Below, piece after piece: positions 6,762-8,770 of a stretch of DNA of 8,770 nucleotides. The position numbers and the translations under genes were made by a program. The notes beneath the pieces are model-generated. The model saw only the letters and a list, made by a program, of their open reading frames with translations, was not told the origin of the DNA and did no database searches. Position 1 is the first letter of the stretch. Every line of letters begins with the position of its first letter. Origin of the DNA: an uncultured Atopobiaceae bacterium (GTDB lineage: Bacteria; Actinomycetota; Coriobacteriia; Coriobacteriales; Atopobiaceae); NCBI GenBank assembly GCA_905233865.1, contig CAJOGH010000029.1, positions 1-8,770 of the forward strand, given 5' to 3'.

Positions 6762-7538
6762 ATGGACCGCAACTACTTCGATCTCACTGACAACGTTGCC
6801 ATCGTGACCGGCGCCTCGGGGGGCCTGGGCGTCCAGATGGCCAAGGCACTTGCTTCCTGTGGCGCCAAGATCGTCGTCTGCGCCCGTCGTCTGGAGAAGT
6901 GCCAGGAGGTCGCGGAGGAGATCGCCAACGAGTTCTGGGTGGAGACGCACGCCATCCGCTGTGACATCACCGACACCGAGAACGTCAATGCCATGGTCGA
7001 CGAGGTCCTGGCCAAGTTCGGCCGCATCGACATCCTGGTGAACAACGCCGGCACCGGTGCCGTCGCGCCTGCCGAGGACATCACCGACGAGCAGTTCAGC
7101 AACGAGATGCAGATCGACCTCTTTGGCTCCTTCCGCGTCGCGCGCGCCGTTGCCAAGAAGGCCATGATCCCAGCCAAGTACGGCCGCGTCATCAACATAG
7201 CCAGCATGTACGGCCTCGTGGGCAACAAGGTCGCCGGCTCTGCCCCCTACCATGCCGCCAAGGGTGGCGTCGTCAACCTGACCCGCGCGCTTGCGGCCGA
7301 GTGGGGCAAGTACAACATCACCGTCAACTCCATCTGCCCGGGCTACTTTTACACCCCGCTCACGAAGGAGACGCTGGACTCGGACTTCTTCCAGGCCAAC
7401 GCCAAGACGATGATCCCCGAGGAGCGCTACGGCAACGAGGGCGAGCTCGACACCGCCACCATCTTCCTTGCCTCCCGCGCTTCCTCCTACGTCACGGGCG
7501 TCCAGCTTCCCGTCGACGGCGGCTACACCTGCATGTAA
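6762..7538 (+). CDS. Classical short-chain dehydrogenase/reductase (SDR)
   Basis: This 258-residue cytosolic oxidoreductase has every mark of a classical SDR: the nucleotide-binding TGASGGLG (16-23), D68 in CDIT against the adenine, NNAG (94-97), and the catalytic Ser148, Tyr163 and Lys167 in the YHAAK context. CPGYFYTPL (192-200) and the C-terminal VTGVQLPVDGGY (244-255) complete the fold. After the second strand, ARR (41-43) places basic residues where NADP-dependent enzymes bind the 2'-phosphate, so NADP(H) is the likely cofactor. The sequence resembles the gluconate 5-dehydrogenase/sugar-alcohol branch, but hydroxysteroid and 3-oxoacyl reductases share the same motifs, so the substrate stays open. 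The ATG has a consensus AAGGAGG (6749-6755) with six-base spacing, which suggests strong expression. The gene stands alone between a stem-loop leader and a strong terminator. Confidence 0.92.
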   Translation: MDRNYFDLTDNVAIVTGASGGLGVQMAKALASCGAKIVVCARRLEKCQEVAEEIANEFWVETHAIRCDITDTENVNAMVDEVLAKFGRIDILVNNAGTGAVAPAEDITDEQFSNEMQIDLFGSFRVARAVAKKAMIPAKYGRVINIASMYGLVGNKVAGSAPYHAAKGGVVNLTRALAAEWGKYNITVNSICPGYFYTPLTKETLDSDFFQANAKTMIPEERYGNEGELDTATIFLASRASSYVTGVQLPVDGGYTCM

Positions 7539-7565
7539 GCCTCACGGCACCTCGCATGCGCAAGC

Positions 7566-7598
7566 GGCCGACAAGAGCCTGGCTCTTGTCGGCCTTTT
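7566..7598 (+). terminator. Rho-independent terminator after the dehydrogenase gene
   Basis: GGCCGACAAGAG (7566-7577) pairs perfectly with CTCTTGTCGGCC (7583-7594) around a CCTGG loop, and TTTT (7595-7598) follows. The stem could zip two further pairs. It starts 27 bases after the dehydrogenase stop, where a terminator is expected. The short U-run works for rightward transcription only. Confidence 0.9.
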
Positions 7599-7612
7599 CA
7601 TAAAACTTTTAA

Positions 7613-7639
7613 GAGACAAATGGACAGAGCACTTGTCTC
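7613..7639 (-). terminator. Possible weak terminator for the nitroreductase gene
   Basis: On the minus strand, GAGACAA (complement of 7633-7639) pairs with TTGTCTC (complement of 7613-7619) around a 13-base loop, which one G-U pair would shorten. TTAAAAGTTTT follows. It lies 21 bases past the nitroreductase stop. The stem is AT-rich and the U-tract is interrupted, so the call is tentative. With the plus-strand terminator next to it, the 122-bp gap would stop transcription from both sides. Confidence 0.4.
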
Positions 7640-7660
7640 ATCAGGGCAACTTTATAACGC

Positions 7661-8173
7661 CTAGATAAAGGAGACAATGTTCTCCAGGGGCTGGCGCTCG
7701 GTATGGCGCGGGCTTGGCTCGGCGTCGTCAGCGGGCGCCCCTATAGGGAAGATCGCATCCAGGTGATAGCCCTGCATCTGAGGGAACAGCTGGGCCATGA
7801 GCGGCGCGTCAAAGAGCCCCACCCAGGTGGTAGCCAGGCCCTGGTCTGTCACAGCAAGCATGATGTGGGTGGCCACGATGGAGGCGTCCACGTCACAGAA
7901 ATTGGCGTTGTCGGACTTACGCACCCATGCCGTGTCGGGCTTGGATCCCACAACGATGAAGGTGCGGGCGCCAAAGGTGTACTTAGTCACCTGACCGATG
8001 CGCTCAACCCCCTCGTCGGACGTGACGACCCAGATGTGAAAGGGCTGCTTGTTGACGGCCGTGGGTGCCACGCGCGCAGCTTCCAGGATGGCATCGAGCT
8101 TGGACGGATCGATTGCATCGGGGGTCAGGGAGCGGCAACTATAGCGCTCGCGGGCAAGGTTCAGGAAACTCAT
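7661..8173 (-). CDS. Small FMN-dependent nitroreductase-family protein
   Basis: This 170-residue cytosolic flavoprotein belongs to the nitroreductase family, which reduces nitro groups, quinones or enones with NAD(P)H. RYSCRS (10-15) is the FMN-phosphate binding start typical of the fold. APTAVNKQPFHIWVV (36-50) is the second conserved block. CDVDASIVATHIMLAV (93-108) followed by GLATTWVGLFD (112-122) is the core helix and flavin-contact region. The end reads FPIGAPADDAEPSPRHTERQ (142-161), the usual tail strand with a basic ending. The length matches the short branch common in anaerobes; the natural substrate is unknown. The ATG is the only usable start, because the frame upstream has no ATG, GTG or TTG back to the pflA stop. 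Its ribosome site is weak (GAGAGG, about eight bases upstream). It follows pflA by 45 bp on the same strand and is probably co-transcribed. Confidence 0.92.
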   Translation of the reverse strand: MSFLNLARERYSCRSLTPDAIDPSKLDAILEAARVAPTAVNKQPFHIWVVTSDEGVERIGQVTKYTFGARTFIVVGSKPDTAWVRKSDNANFCDVDASIVATHIMLAVTDQGLATTWVGLFDAPLMAQLFPQMQGYHLDAIFPIGAPADDAEPSPRHTERQPLENIVSFI

Positions 8174-8206
8174 GGGAGCACCTCTCTCTAGGTTGGCAGG
8201 CTCACG

Positions 8207-8213
8207 CCTCCTT
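8207..8213 (-). promoter_or_regulatory. Orphan consensus Shine-Dalgarno between pflA and the nitroreductase gene
   Basis: The minus strand reads AAGGAGG within the 45-bp gap, about 33 bases before the nitroreductase ATG, too far to serve it. A GTG one base later opens a five-codon frame (V S L P T, then TAG). The site is a perfect consensus, while the real start has only a weak site. It may be a ribosome standby site, a tiny leader peptide, or chance. Confidence 0.25.
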
Positions 8214-8218
8214 ATACC

Positions 8219-8770
8219 CTATTGGAGCGCATGCTGTCGTGCGAGAAGAACGCGCCTTCGGCAACCGGCAACCCGGGACGGCTCAAAGGGCTCCTTGCCC
8301 GCCAGGCGGTAGTCCAGACCCAAACGCTCGTACTTGGCCACGCCCATCGTGTGATACGGAAGCATGTCCAGGCCGCACACGTTGGGCCAACGGGCCATGA
8401 GACGCCCTAGCTCGTCCAGGTCATCCGCTCCGTCAGTCAGGCCGTCAACCAGCACGCGTCGGATGACGACCTTCACGCCCCTGCGGCTGAGCTCGTCGCC
8501 AAACTCCAGGATGGGCGCGAGCGGACGGCCGCACAGGCGCTCATGGGCCTCGGGATCGGTGTGCTTGATGTCCAGGAGGACGAGGTCGGTGTGGTCGAGC
8601 ACCGCACCGATACGCGGGTTGCCCGCGGCCTCCGGGCCGCCCGCGTGCCAGGTGGCCCCGGACGTGTCCAAGCAGGTGTGGATGCGGCCGCCACGGGCCT
8701 CGTGCGCCGCCGCAAAGAGGCTCGCCACAAAGCCGGGCTGCGCGAGTGGCTCGCCACCCGTGACGGTGAT
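8219..8770 (-). CDS. pflA: Pyruvate formate-lyase activating enzyme, C-terminal part (5' end outside window)
   Basis: This radical SAM enzyme creates the glycyl radical on pyruvate formate-lyase under anaerobic conditions, using a [4Fe-4S] cluster and S-adenosylmethionine. The frame is open to the window edge; 183 residues are visible of about 245-260. In fragment numbering, TGGEP (4-8) is the SAM-binding GGEP motif, HTCLDTSG (31-38) is the next conserved strand, and DLVLLDIKHTD (62-72) and LPYHTMGVAKYERLG (137-151) are hallmark PflA segments. The cluster-binding CxxxCxxC lies before the visible part, so it cannot be checked. The internal GTG at 8728 is not a start, since GGEP lies upstream of it. 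Activases of other glycyl-radical enzymes are close relatives; the match to the PflA C-terminus favours pflA, but the partner gene is not in view. A TAG stop is followed by 15 sense codons in the frame of the nitroreductase gene. Confidence 0.9.
   Translation of the reverse strand: MTVTGGEPLAQPGFVASLFAAAHEARGGRIHTCLDTSGATWHAGGPEAAGNPRIGAVLDHTDLVLLDIKHTDPEAHERLCGRPLAPILEFGDELSRRGVKVVIRRVLVDGLTDGADDLDELGRLMARWPNVCGLDMLPYHTMGVAKYERLGLDYRLAGKEPFEPSRVAGCRRRVLLARQHALQ

Noticed and set aside
7613..7677. GAGACAA repeated at 7613-7619 and 7671-7677, with its inverse at 7633-7639, as a possible operator or repeat array
   Set aside because: A seven-base word with irregular spacing, one copy inside coding sequence; the first two are better explained as arms of a weak terminator.
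7677..7766. Short plus-strand frame (ATG at 7677) with AAAGGAG just upstream, after the terminator region
   Set aside because: It ends after 29 codons and lies wholly antisense to the nitroreductase C-terminus. The ribosome-like site is part of the AT-rich gap and last codons, so coincidence is likelier than a gene.
8219..8728. pflA starting at the internal GTG at 8728
   Set aside because: The frame stays open to the window edge and encodes the SAM-binding TGGEP motif upstream of that GTG, so the gene is simply cut by the window.

Overview
The window reads as an ordinary chromosomal segment of a high-GC, probably anaerobic actinobacterium. A member of the Coriobacteriia (Olsenella/Atopobium/Collinsella-like) is the best guess. 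Three things point there: the strong G/C bias at third codon positions in every gene, a pyruvate formate-lyase activating enzyme, and the style of several proteins (the PAS-GGDEF protein, the Mbeg1-like hydrolase and the small lipoprotein). The lineage call is inference, because no rRNA or other marker gene is present. I see no mobile element, CRISPR array, tRNA or rRNA, and base use is even throughout, with no sign of recent transfer.

Layout. Positions 1-525 (+) hold the 3' part of pyrE (orotate phosphoribosyltransferase), followed after 21 bp by a small lipoprotein gene (547-1227, +). This pair runs into a leftward block with only 6 bp between the stop codons. The leftward block, read from right to left, is a PAS/GGDEF diguanylate cyclase (4025-5581, GTG start preferred), a GT-C-type polytopic membrane glycosyltransferase (2408-3967) and an Mbeg1-like (DUF2974) alpha/beta hydrolase (1234-2421). 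The last two overlap by 14 nt. Diverging from the cyclase is an EamA/DMT-family transporter (5727-6656, +), then a classical short-chain dehydrogenase (6762-7538, +) that ends at a textbook rho-independent terminator (7566-7598). The right end is leftward again: a pflA fragment cut by the window edge (8219-8770) and then a small FMN nitroreductase (7661-8173).

How the genes fit together. Pyrimidine synthesis (pyrE), anaerobic pyruvate metabolism (pflA) and flavin-dependent reduction (nitroreductase) are housekeeping functions. The least understood part is the leftward block, where a c-di-GMP synthase, an envelope glycosyltransferase and a putative serine hydrolase lie in line. A role in cell-envelope modification is possible but is inference from context. 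The regulatory DNA most worth a second look is the 145-bp divergent region 5582-5726. It contains overlapping -10-like elements for both strands and two stem-loops that share an arm and so exclude each other, upstream of the transporter. I did not find a convincing novel defence, mobile or enzymatic system.
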